From NCBI GenBank assembly GCA_016781225.1, contig JADDQT010000171.1, positions 1 through 5,152 on the forward strand: DNA of 5,152 nt. Reading direction: 5' to 3'. The position numbers were made by a program, and so were the translations under genes. Source of the DNA: Actinomycetota bacterium. Lineage in GTDB: Bacteria > Actinomycetota > Acidimicrobiia > Acidimicrobiales > GCA-2861595. The notes beneath the pieces are model-generated. The model had not been told where the DNA came from, did not search any database, and saw only the letters and a list, made by a program, of their open reading frames with translations. Shown here piece by piece: positions 1 to 5,152 of the stretch (its first letter is position 1; each line of letters opens with the position of its first letter).

Positions 1-48
1 GTCCAGGCCGGCCAGCTCCTCCTCGAGGAGCCGGCTGTCAATGGCCAT
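1..48 (-). CDS. ABC transporter permease, N-terminal fragment (runs off the window)
   Basis: Only the first 16 codons are present, reading MAIDSRLLEEELAGLD. The ATG lies 29 nt after the stop codon of the ATPase gene on the same strand. It is preceded by GAGGGAG (minus strand, 61-55) with a 6-nt gap, a usable ribosome binding site. A short acidic start containing ELAGLD is common, from memory, in actinobacterial permeases of the sulfonate/nitrate/taurine importer type. The third component of an importer operon that already has a binding protein and an ATPase would be expected here. The identity is therefore inferred from position plus a short N-terminal resemblance. No membrane segment is visible yet, because the gene leaves the window before the first one would begin. 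Confidence 0.6.
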   Translation of the reverse strand, partial: MAIDSRLLEEELAGLD

Positions 49-77
49 GGGCGTCTCCCTCGTCAGTGGCCCCGCCG

Positions 78-857
78 CTAATGACCATGGCGTCGTACCT
101 CGGTACGGAGCCGGTCGGTGACCTCGGCGGCCAGAGAGGCCACCTCTCGCGACTCGATACGGCGGGGACGGGGGATGGCCACGTCGTAGCTGGCCGCCAC
201 CCGACCGGGGCGGCTGGTGAGCAGCACGATACGGTCGCCCAGGCGGGCAGCCTCGCGCACGTTGTGGGTCACGAACAGCACGGTGAGGCCGGTGGTGGAC
301 CACAGGCGCTCCAGCTCGTCGTGGAGAAGGTCGCGGGTCATGGCGTCCAGGGCGCCGAAGGGCTCGTCCATCAGCAGCACCTCGGCGTCTTGAGCCAGCG
401 CCCGGGCCAGGGCCACTCTCTGGCGCATGCCCCCTGACAGCTCGTGGGGGCGCTGGTCGGCAGCTCCGCGGAGATGGACGCGCTCCAGCAGTTCGGCCGC
501 CTGCCGCCGCCGCTCGGTCCGCGAGCGAACGCCACGCAGCTCGAGGGCCAGCTCCACGTTGGCGCCTGCCGTGAGCCACGGAAACAGGGCCGCCTCCTGG
601 AACATCAGGCCCATCCGCCGCCTGCCGGAGTCGATGCTCCCGAGCGTGGGCGAGTCCAGCCCAGCCACCAGGTTGAGGAGGGTGGTCTTCCCGCAGCCGG
701 AGGCGCCGACCAGGCAGACGAACTCGCCCGCCCTCACCTCCAATGACACCCGGTCGAGGGCTCGCACCGCCTTCGGCCCCCTGCCGTAGGCCTTGGACAC
801 CGTGTTGATGCCGATGGCGGGAGCCACCGAAACCAGCTCATCTACGGTCAAGGTCAC
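78..857 (-). CDS. ABC transporter ATP-binding protein, sulfonate/nitrate/taurine importer type
   Basis: A 259-residue cytoplasmic ATPase that would power uptake of the ligand delivered by the upstream-encoded lipoprotein. All motifs are intact: Walker A GASGCGKTT (51-59), Q-loop Gln87 in MFQE, signature LSGGMRQR (140-147), Walker B VLLMDEP (160-166), D-loop GALD (168-171) and switch His198 in VTHN. FQEAALFPWL after the Q-loop and the DEPFGALDAMTR stretch are typical of the SsuB/TauB/NrtD group. The GTG start is chosen because it overlaps the binding-protein stop codon (GTGA) and GGAGGTG lies 8 nt upstream. The open frame continues much further upstream, but that part is a shadow of the binding-protein gene. 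The segment between Walker A and the Q-loop is shorter than in TauB/SsuB-type proteins. The substrate cannot be read from the ATPase; nitrate, taurine or another organic sulfur compound remain possible. Confidence 0.93.
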   Translation of the reverse strand: MTLTVDELVSVAPAIGINTVSKAYGRGPKAVRALDRVSLEVRAGEFVCLVGASGCGKTTLLNLVAGLDSPTLGSIDSGRRRMGLMFQEAALFPWLTAGANVELALELRGVRSRTERRRQAAELLERVHLRGAADQRPHELSGGMRQRVALARALAQDAEVLLMDEPFGALDAMTRDLLHDELERLWSTTGLTVLFVTHNVREAARLGDRIVLLTSRPGRVAASYDVAIPRPRRIESREVASLAAEVTDRLRTEVRRHGH

Positions 858-1909
858 TGTCCGTTCACCTCCGGCTGGTTGGCGGTGCGCAGTACTTCGT
901 TGAGCAAGGTCAGGTCGTAGATCCCCGAGACGTCGGCCTTGTCCAGGAGCCCGACCTCCACGGCGTGCTGGGCGGACATCACCAATGAGGAGGCGATCGG
1001 GTCGTTGGTGAACGAGAGGTTCTTCCAGGCGCTGTCGATCACGTCGGCCGGGAGCCCCTTCCCAGTGATGTTGGTGATCCCCTGGTTCACCAGCCGGCGC
1101 GCCTCGTCCGGTTGGTCGTTGACGAACTGGTTGGCCTCCACCTGGCCCTGGAGAAGCCGGCGCACGGCGCCCGGGTGCTCCTTCAAGAAGGCGGTGCGCA
1201 CCACGAGGTGGGTGCTCACGAACCGGCCCCCCGGCCACAGGTCGCGCTCGTCCAGCAGGACCTTGCCCCCACCTTCCCGCACCAGGCGCGTGGCCCACGG
1301 CTCGGGCACCCAGGCGCCATCGATCTGGCCGCTCCTGAACGTCTCCAGGGTTTGACCGTTGTCCTGGGGCAGGATGGACACGTCGCCGCCCCCCTGGAGA
1401 GTGGTCTTTAGACCCTTGTCCGCCAGCCACTTCCGCAGGGCTACGTCCTGAGTCCCGCCGAGCTGCGGGGTGGCGAGCTTCTTGTGCCGCAGATCGCCGG
1501 CGTCGGAGATGGCGGGCTTCACCACCAGCGCCGCACCCCCGGACGTGGCCCCCGAGACGACGCGGACGGCCTGGCCGTCGGACTTGACGAAGGCATTGAT
1601 GGCTGGATTGGGACCGAGGTAGGCGGCGTCCAGGCCCTTCGTGAAGAGGGCCTCGACGGCGGCCGGCCCGGCGTTGAAAGTCTTGACCTCGAGCCTGTCG
1701 GCTCCAAGCGACCGGGCGAGGATGCCCTTCTCGATTCCCACGATGGCAGTGGCGTGCGTGACGTTGGCGAAGTGCCCGAGGCGCAGCGTGACGGGCTCCT
1801 CCGGTCCCCCCGACGGGAGGCTCGATCCGTCGGATGCGCACGCGCCGGCCACGAGCGAGGAAGCGCCGAGGAGGGCCATCACGCAGCGCCAGAGGCGAGT
1901 CCGCCGCAA
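854..1909 (-). CDS. ABC transporter substrate-binding lipoprotein, aliphatic-sulfonate/nitrate/taurine family
   Basis: A 351-residue extracytoplasmic solute-binding protein. The N-terminus is a signal peptide: a basic start (MRRTRLWR), a hydrophobic core, then VAGAC with Cys24 as the probable lipid-anchored residue. The -3 position is Ala rather than the preferred Leu, so the lipobox is slightly atypical. The mature part has the NMT1/SsuA-like pattern: LRLGHFANVTHA (42-53), an EKG segment (60-62), FNAGPAAVEAL (78-88), GLDAAYLGPNPAINAF (92-107), SGATSGGAALVV (119-130) and GAWVPEPWA (198-206), where the fold switches to its second lobe. The TTG start is preferred over the GTG at codon 10 or ATG at codon 11 because it supplies the charged signal-peptide start and has AGGAAAG 7 nt upstream. 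It is the first gene of the operon and is followed by the ATPase and permease. Sulfonate or a related sulfur compound is the favoured ligand by resemblance; nitrate or another small anion cannot be excluded. Confidence 0.9.
   Translation of the reverse strand: MRRTRLWRCVMALLGASSLVAGACASDGSSLPSGGPEEPVTLRLGHFANVTHATAIVGIEKGILARSLGADRLEVKTFNAGPAAVEALFTKGLDAAYLGPNPAINAFVKSDGQAVRVVSGATSGGAALVVKPAISDAGDLRHKKLATPQLGGTQDVALRKWLADKGLKTTLQGGGDVSILPQDNGQTLETFRSGQIDGAWVPEPWATRLVREGGGKVLLDERDLWPGGRFVSTHLVVRTAFLKEHPGAVRRLLQGQVEANQFVNDQPDEARRLVNQGITNITGKGLPADVIDSAWKNLSFTNDPIASSLVMSAQHAVEVGLLDKADVSGIYDLTLLNEVLRTANQPEVNGQ
866..872 (-). promoter_or_regulatory. Ribosome binding site for the ATPase gene
   Basis: GGAGGTG on the minus strand lies inside the end of the binding-protein gene, 8 nt before the GTG at 857. 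This strong Shine-Dalgarno match decides the start of the ATPase among several possible in-frame starts. It also suggests that ATPase translation is not purely dependent on re-initiation after the upstream stop. Confidence 0.8.
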
Positions 1910-1916
1910 TTCCCGA

Positions 1917-1923
1917 CTTTCCT
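1917..1923 (-). promoter_or_regulatory. Ribosome binding site supporting a TTG start of the binding-protein gene
   Basis: AGGAAAG on the minus strand stands 7 nt before the TTG at 1909. The later in-frame starts (GTG 1882, ATG 1879) would remove the positively charged part of the signal peptide. The site and the signal peptide together favour the TTG. Confidence 0.6.
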
Positions 1924-1950
1924 GATCATATTTATCAAGTTAGTCAACAA
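1923..1950 (-). promoter_or_regulatory. AT-rich promoter/operator island upstream of the transporter operon
   Basis: Only 7 of these 28 bases are G or C, in a region otherwise very GC-rich. Read on the minus strand it contains TTGACTAAC, TTGATAAAT and ATGATCAGG in series (the last runs to 1921), that is a TTGAC/TTGAT/ATGAT element every 9 bp. TATGAT (1930-1925) looks like a -10 box, but no good -35 lies 16-18 bp before it, and a start of transcription from it would fall inside the ribosome binding site. TTGACG (1970-1965) could be a -35 for a start slightly further upstream. The island is most likely the promoter plus a regulator site for the uptake operon. The regulator is not identifiable. 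Confidence 0.5.
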
Positions 1951-1990
1951 GGCCCGCGTCCGGTCGTCAAGGCGCAGCGACGGCCGGCCC

Positions 1991-1996
1991 TAACCT
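1991..1996 (+). promoter_or_regulatory. -10 box of lepA, leaderless arrangement
   Basis: TAACCT fits the TANNNT pattern of actinobacterial -10 boxes. It is followed by exactly 6 nt and then the GTG start of lepA, which puts the expected transcription start on the first base of the start codon. No Shine-Dalgarno sequence precedes the GTG, and the TAA of this box is an in-frame stop, so no earlier start exists in the frame. No convincing -35 is visible. Confidence 0.55.
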
Positions 1997-2002
1997 GGCT
2001 CG

Positions 2003-3790
2003 GTGCCCGACATCGACCGCCGGCGCTGCCTCAGCGTCGTGGCCCACATCGACCACGGCAAGTCCACGCTGGCCGACCGCATCCTGGAGCTCACCAATGC
2101 TGTCGACCCTCGGGACATGCGCGAGCAGTTCCTCGACTCCATGGAACTGGAGCGCGAGCGGGGAATCACCATCAAGGCCCAAAACGTGCGGGTGGCGTGG
2201 GGTGATCACCACCTCTTCCTCATCGACACGCCCGGCCACGTGGACTTCGGCTACGAGGTCAGCCGCAGCCTGGCCGCGTGCGAGGGGGCGGTGCTCGTGG
2301 TCGACGCCGCCCAGGGGATCCAGGCCCAGACCCTCGCCAACTGCTACCTGGCCCTCGAGAACGACCTCGAGATCGTGGCCGCACTGAACAAGATCGACCT
2401 GCCCGCCGCCGAGCCGGACCGCTACGCCGAGGAGATCGAGCGGGTGCTCGGCATCCCTGCTGACTCCATCCTGCGCATCAGCGCCAAGACGGGCGCCGGC
2501 GTGTCCGAGCTGCTCGACGCCGTGGTGCAGCGCATACCGCCGCCCACCGGCGACCCTGACGCCCCCCTCCAAGCGCTCATCTTCGACTCGCTCTACGACC
2601 AGTACCGGGGCGTGGTGAGCGCGGTTCGAGTGGTGAACGGGACCCTCGCCGCCGGCCAGCGCCTTCGCTTCATGCAGGCCGGAAGCGTGCACGAGGTGGA
2701 GGAGATCGGGATACGCGCCCCGGTTCCCACGCCGGTGGCCGAGCTCGGCCCCGGCGAGGTGGGTTACCTGATGGCGGGAATCAAGGATCTGTCCCAGGCC
2801 CGCTCGGGCGAGACAGTGACCACCGCGCCCCGCCCCGCCGCCGCTCCGCTTCCTGGCTACCGCGAGCCCAAGCCCATGGTGTTCTGCGGCCTCTTCCCGG
2901 TCGAGGGTGACGACTTCGCCGACCTGCGCGAAGCGCTGGAGAAGCTCCGCCTCAACGACGCCAGCTTCACCTACGAGCCCGAGACGTCGGGGGCCCTCGG
3001 CTTCGGTTTCCGTTGTGGCTTCCTCGGCCTGCTGCACATGGAGATCGTGAGGGAGCGCCTGGAGCGCGAGTTCGACCTCACCCTCATCGCCACGGCTCCG
3101 TCTGTGGAGTACCTGGCTCACCTCCGAGGTGGCGCCATGGTGAAGGTGCACAACCCCTCGGACATGCCCAGCGCCGGCGAGGTGGAGACCATCGAGGAGC
3201 CGTTCCTCACCGTCACTGTGCTGCTGCCGAGCGAGTACACCGGCACGGTGATGGACCTGTGCCAGACGCGCAGGGGCGACATGGTGAAGATGGAGTACCT
3301 GTCATCCGAGCGCCTCGAGCTGGTCTACCGCATCCCTCTGGCCGAGGTGGTGGTGGACTTCTTCGACCAGCTCAAGTCCCGTACCAAGGGTTACGCCAGC
3401 CTCGACTACGAGCCTCTCGGCTATGAGCCGGCCGACCTGGTGAGACTGGACGTGCTGCTCAACCAGGTGCCGGTGGACGCCTTCTCCACCATCATCCATC
3501 GGTCCAAGGCCAACGACCACGGTCGGCGGATGACGGAGAAGCTGCGCCAGGTCATCCCCCGCCAGATGTTCGACGTTCCCATCCAGGCCGCCATCGGCGG
3601 GCGCATCGTCGCCCGGGAGACGGTCAAGGCCATGCGCAAGGACGTGATCGCCAAGTGCTACGGCGGCGACATCACCCGCAAGCGCAAGCTGCTCGAGCAG
3701 CAGAAGGCGGGAAAGCGGCGCATGAAGAACATCGGTCGGGTGGAGGTACCCCAGGAGGCGTTCATCGCCGCCCTCGGCCTCGACGGGTGA
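2003..3790 (+). CDS. lepA: Elongation factor 4 (LepA), ribosome-associated GTPase
   Basis: A complete 595-residue LepA, matching the usual length of about 600. It is a translational GTPase that acts on the ribosome; reported roles include back-translocation and help with 30S subunit biogenesis. The G domain shows AHIDHGKST (14-22), RGITIKAQ (53-60), DTPGH (75-79, with the catalytic His79), NKID (129-132) and SAKTG (160-164). The EF-G-like domains follow, starting near residue 190 (LIFDSLYDQYRGVV). The C-terminal LepA-specific domain is clear: IPRQMFDVPIQAAIG, then YGGDITRKRKLLEQQ from Tyr553 and the VEVPQEAF end. This domain separates it from EF-G, TypA and PrfC. The GTG is the only possible start because an in-frame TAA lies 12 nt upstream, and 13 residues before the P-loop fits the family. 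It is transcribed away from the transporter operon, probably as a leaderless mRNA. The next gene starts 31 nt downstream. Confidence 0.98.
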   Translation: MPDIDRRRCLSVVAHIDHGKSTLADRILELTNAVDPRDMREQFLDSMELERERGITIKAQNVRVAWGDHHLFLIDTPGHVDFGYEVSRSLAACEGAVLVVDAAQGIQAQTLANCYLALENDLEIVAALNKIDLPAAEPDRYAEEIERVLGIPADSILRISAKTGAGVSELLDAVVQRIPPPTGDPDAPLQALIFDSLYDQYRGVVSAVRVVNGTLAAGQRLRFMQAGSVHEVEEIGIRAPVPTPVAELGPGEVGYLMAGIKDLSQARSGETVTTAPRPAAAPLPGYREPKPMVFCGLFPVEGDDFADLREALEKLRLNDASFTYEPETSGALGFGFRCGFLGLLHMEIVRERLEREFDLTLIATAPSVEYLAHLRGGAMVKVHNPSDMPSAGEVETIEEPFLTVTVLLPSEYTGTVMDLCQTRRGDMVKMEYLSSERLELVYRIPLAEVVVDFFDQLKSRTKGYASLDYEPLGYEPADLVRLDVLLNQVPVDAFSTIIHRSKANDHGRRMTEKLRQVIPRQMFDVPIQAAIGGRIVARETVKAMRKDVIAKCYGGDITRKRKLLEQQKAGKRRMKNIGRVEVPQEAFIAALGLDG

Positions 3791-3815
3791 CCTCTGATGA
3801 CCTCTCCGCTATCAT
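3787..3815 (+). promoter_or_regulatory. Promoter of the HTH/nucleotidyltransferase cassette, leaderless
   Basis: GTGACC (3787-3792) serves as the -35, followed by a 17-bp spacer and TATCAT (3810-3815), a five-of-six match to TATAAT. Six nt after it comes the GTG at 3822, so the predicted transcription start is the first base of the start codon and the mRNA would have no leader. The -35 overlaps the stop codon of lepA, so the promoter is wedged into the end of the previous gene. Confidence 0.65.
3788..3805 (+). repeat. Tandem 8-bp repeat, candidate operator
   Basis: TGACCTCT occurs at 3788-3795 and again at 3798-3805, identical in all eight bases, with a 10-bp period. Both copies would face the same side of the helix. 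They overlap the -35 and the first part of the promoter spacer, a suitable position for autorepression by the HTH protein encoded directly downstream. Part of the first copy is the lepA stop codon. Confidence 0.5.
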
Positions 3816-3821
3816 ACGGGG

Positions 3822-4133
3822 GTGAACGCGGCCCAAGCCCTGCTCCACGCTCGACGGCGGGCCAAGATGACCCAGCGCCAGTTGGCCGCCGCCACGGGCG
3901 TGGCCCAGCCCACCATTGCCCGCATAGAGCGAGGGCGGGAGGTTCCCCGAGTGGACACCCTGGACCGGCTGCTCCGGGCCTGCGGCGACACCGTCGAGGC
4001 CGTGCCCCTGGCGGGCGTGGGTGTCGACCGCACGCTGATCCGAGACCTGCTGCGCCACTCGCCGGCCGAGCGCGCAGCGTCGGCCCTGAATGACGGCCGC
4101 ATGCTGGCGCGCCTGGACCGTGCGCGGCAGTGA
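3822..4133 (+). CDS. Xre/Cro-type helix-turn-helix protein, probable autoregulator or antitoxin
   Basis: A 103-residue DNA-binding protein. The five-helix Xre domain covers about residues 3-58. The helix-turn-helix is MTQRQLAAATGVAQPTIARIERG (16-38), with recognition helix near 28-36, followed by the usual P-x-x-x-TL-x-x-LL helix (VPRVDTLDRLLRA). The C-terminal third (VDRTLIRDLLRHSPAERAAS, then a basic end) is not part of the HTH fold and may contact a partner protein; the DRxxIRxLLxxSPAER pattern recurs, from memory, in actinobacterial HTH proteins next to nucleotidyltransferases. The GTG start is fixed by the -10 box 6 nt upstream and by the full HTH domain. Its stop codon overlaps the next gene (GTGA), so both are made from one message. 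Binding to the tandem repeat in its own promoter is inferred, not shown. It could instead be a plain regulator. Confidence 0.85.
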   Translation: MNAAQALLHARRRAKMTQRQLAAATGVAQPTIARIERGREVPRVDTLDRLLRACGDTVEAVPLAGVGVDRTLIRDLLRHSPAERAASALNDGRMLARLDRARQ

Positions 4134-4645
4134 CAATGAGCGAGTACGACCCCTTCGCCGCCCTGGGTGCCCTACAACGAAACGGCGTGCGTTTCGTGGT
4201 CATCGGCGGGTTTGCCGGTCGGCTCAGGGGGTCGCCCACCATCACTCACGACACCGACATCTGCTACGACCGGACGGCAGACAACTCGGGAGGCCTGGCT
4301 GCGGCGCTCAAGGAGCTCGACGCACACCTCCGCGGCGTCGAGGACGACGTGCCCGTCTTGCTCGACGCCAAGACCCTCGAGCGGGGCCAGAACTTCACCT
4401 TCGACACCTCCGCCGGAGCCCTCGACGTCCTGGCCCTTCCAGCGGGCACCGGTGGATTCGACGAGCTCATGGCCAACGCCACGGTCCTGGATCTCGGTGA
4501 CGGGCTCGCCGTCCCCGTGGCCCACATCGACGACCTCATCCGAATGAAGCGGGCCGCCGGCCGGCCCAAGGACCGCATCGAGCTCGAGGTCCTCGCCGCC
4601 GTGCGTGAGGAACGGGAGGCGCTCGGGCTTGAGGGATCCGGGTAG
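4130..4645 (+). CDS. Nucleotidyltransferase-fold protein, AbiEii/MNT-like, candidate toxin of a two-gene module
   Basis: A 171-residue soluble protein with the signature of the polymerase-beta nucleotidyltransferase superfamily. It has FVVIGGFAGRLRGSPTITHDTDI with Gly26-Gly27 and the metal-binding pair Asp41 and Asp43, and a likely third acidic residue Asp99 in GALDVLAL. The end carries the VAHIDDLIRMKRAAGRPKDRIELEVL stretch (130-155), a Lys/Arg-rich helix pattern shared by AbiEii-like and related stand-alone nucleotidyltransferases. All core catalytic positions are kept, so the protein should be active in transferring a nucleotide to an unknown acceptor (RNA, protein or small molecule). It starts with GTG overlapping the HTH gene stop, or with ATG at 4136. 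No clear ribosome binding site is seen, which fits coupled translation. Relatives act as toxins (AbiEii, MenT) or as MNT antitoxins with HEPN toxins. No HEPN gene is present here, which favours the toxin reading, but the role is unproven. Confidence 0.75.
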   Translation: MTMSEYDPFAALGALQRNGVRFVVIGGFAGRLRGSPTITHDTDICYDRTADNSGGLAAALKELDAHLRGVEDDVPVLLDAKTLERGQNFTFDTSAGALDVLALPAGTGGFDELMANATVLDLGDGLAVPVAHIDDLIRMKRAAGRPKDRIELEVLAAVREEREALGLEGSG

Positions 4646-4647
4646 TG

Positions 4648-4668
4648 CTGGGGGCGCCTCGCCCGCAG
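4648..4668 (+). terminator. GC-rich hairpin after the cassette, possible terminator
   Basis: Two 9-base arms, 4648-4656 and 4660-4668, pair in eight of nine positions (one G-G mismatch) around a CCT loop. It begins 2 nt after the stop codon of the nucleotidyltransferase gene. The bases that follow (ATATTGGTTT) are relatively T-rich but do not form a true U-tract, so it may terminate weakly or only protect the 3' end. Confidence 0.45.
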
Positions 4669-4708
4669 ATATTGGTTTCAGGGCCCGGAGCGTGCTTCCC
4701 TTAGGTCC

Positions 4709-5152
4709 ATGGATTCAGGCAGGAACCGTCCATCCACCTCAGCGCGGTTCCTCGGGGCCGCTCGAGCCCTGGTGGAGGAAGCTCACGAGCGCGCCGGCGG
4801 GTTGGCGTGGGTGGTCGCCCGGGCCGACGGCGACGAGCTGGTCGTTCTCTGTGCCGCCGGGCAGGCTCCCGGCCTCAAGGAGGGGGAGCGGTTCGAGCCC
4901 AACTCCGAGTCGGACGTCTTGATCACACTGGAGCTGCCCGACGGCTCCGTCTTCGGTGCCCTGTGCGTTCTGAGCCCGGCCGAGGGGGCCGGCCAGGAAG
5001 AGCGCCAACGGCACCTGGTCCACGCCCGGCGGACGGCCGAGGTGCTGGCCAGCCTGCTCGCGGCCGAGTGGGACGTGCACGCCGCTCTGAAGCGGGCCGG
5101 TGAGGAAACCCTGCGAGCCGAGCGAGCCCGGGACGAGGCCTTCGTCGACCCT
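4709..5152 (+). CDS. Sensor-like signalling protein, N-terminal part; probable diguanylate cyclase (runs off the window)
   Basis: 148 codons are present, starting MDSGRNRPSTSARFLGAARALVEE. The ATG is the first start after an in-frame TAG 63 nt upstream, but it lacks a good ribosome binding site (only AGGT, too close). No signal peptide or membrane segment is visible. Residues 14-118 look like a small GAF-like sensory domain: a start helix, then strands GGLAWVVARADGDELVVLCAAG (30-51), ITLELPDGSVFGALCVLSP (72-90), then a closing helix. Residues 118-145 form a charged helix (LRAERARDEA) like those that connect sensor and output domains. The fragment ends in AFVDP, and a GGDEF domain typically begins D-x-LTGLxNR at this point. 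A role in making cyclic di-GMP is inferred from four residues and domain order. A different output domain remains possible. Confidence 0.6.
   Translation, partial: MDSGRNRPSTSARFLGAARALVEEAHERAGGLAWVVARADGDELVVLCAAGQAPGLKEGERFEPNSESDVLITLELPDGSVFGALCVLSPAEGAGQEERQRHLVHARRTAEVLASLLAAEWDVHAALKRAGEETLRAERARDEAFVDP

Noticed and set aside
858..1841. Upstream extension of the ATPase open frame, giving a 587-residue protein
   Set aside because: It lies inside the binding-protein gene in another frame, is rich in Arg, Gly and Pro with no domain, and the GTG at 857 has a strong ribosome binding site. It is a GC-rich shadow, not a fusion.
1925..1930. TATGAT as the working -10 box of the transporter operon
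   Set aside because: A start about 7 nt downstream would fall inside the ribosome binding site, and no -35 lies at 16-18 bp. It is kept only as part of the AT-rich island.
1484..1993. Plus-strand open frames opposite the binding-protein gene
   Set aside because: Their composition is that of a complement of coding DNA, and the binding protein on the other strand has a signal peptide and family motifs throughout.
1967..3151. 394-codon open frame on the minus strand opposite lepA
   Set aside because: It is antisense to a clear lepA and is a His/Gly/Glu/Val-rich product without recognisable domains, as expected of a mirror frame in high-GC coding DNA.
3658..4245. 195-codon minus-strand open frame spanning the lepA end and the HTH gene
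   Set aside because: It covers three real plus-strand features, has low-complexity Arg/Pro/Gly composition, and has no domain or start signal.
4701..4706. TTAGGT as a -10 box giving a leaderless start for the sensor gene
   Set aside because: It ends only 2 nt before the ATG, so transcription would start inside the gene, and no -35 was found at a proper distance.
4605..4922. 105-codon plus-strand frame across the end of the nucleotidyltransferase gene and the start of the sensor gene
   Set aside because: It overlaps both neighbours in a different frame and crosses the hairpin. The frame from 4709 stays open to the window end and has a coherent domain pattern.

Overview
The window is GC-rich throughout and tightly packed. 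It reads as chromosomal DNA of an actinobacterium (Actinomycetota). Support for this comes from the base composition, GTG and TTG starts, GTGA gene overlaps, two leaderless-type promoter/start arrangements, and an ABC uptake system whose proteins look like actinobacterial sulfonate/nitrate-type transporters. A class-level placement, such as Acidimicrobiia, cannot be fixed from the sequence alone.

Left part, minus strand (1909 down to 1): a three-gene uptake operon in the order substrate-binding lipoprotein (854-1909), ATPase (78-857) and permease (only its first 16 codons, 1-48). The first two genes overlap by 4 nt and the third starts 29 nt further on. The proteins belong to the nitrate/taurine/aliphatic-sulfonate importer group. 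A sulfur source is the best guess for the substrate, but it is not proven here.

Middle (1910-2002): a 93-bp divergent control region. On the transporter side is a strikingly AT-rich 28-bp island with repeated TGA-containing elements. On the lepA side is a -10 box placed exactly 6 nt before the GTG start, which predicts a leaderless lepA mRNA.

Right part, plus strand: lepA (elongation factor 4, 2003-3790) is complete. Then comes a compact two-gene cassette, a Xre-type HTH protein (3822-4133) translationally coupled to a nucleotidyltransferase-fold protein (4130-4645). It has its own promoter, which overlaps the lepA stop codon, and an 8-bp tandem repeat with 10-bp period that is a likely operator. 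The layout fits a toxin-antitoxin or defence-type module, and all core nucleotidyltransferase residues are present. A GC-rich hairpin follows directly after the cassette. The window ends inside a gene (4709-5152) for a soluble sensor-like protein, probably GAF-like followed by a signalling helix. It breaks off at residues FVDP, where a GGDEF domain would typically begin, so it is probably a diguanylate cyclase.

No tRNA, rRNA, CRISPR array, insertion sequence or attachment site was seen. The candidate for an under-described system is the HTH/nucleotidyltransferase pair together with its repeat operator.
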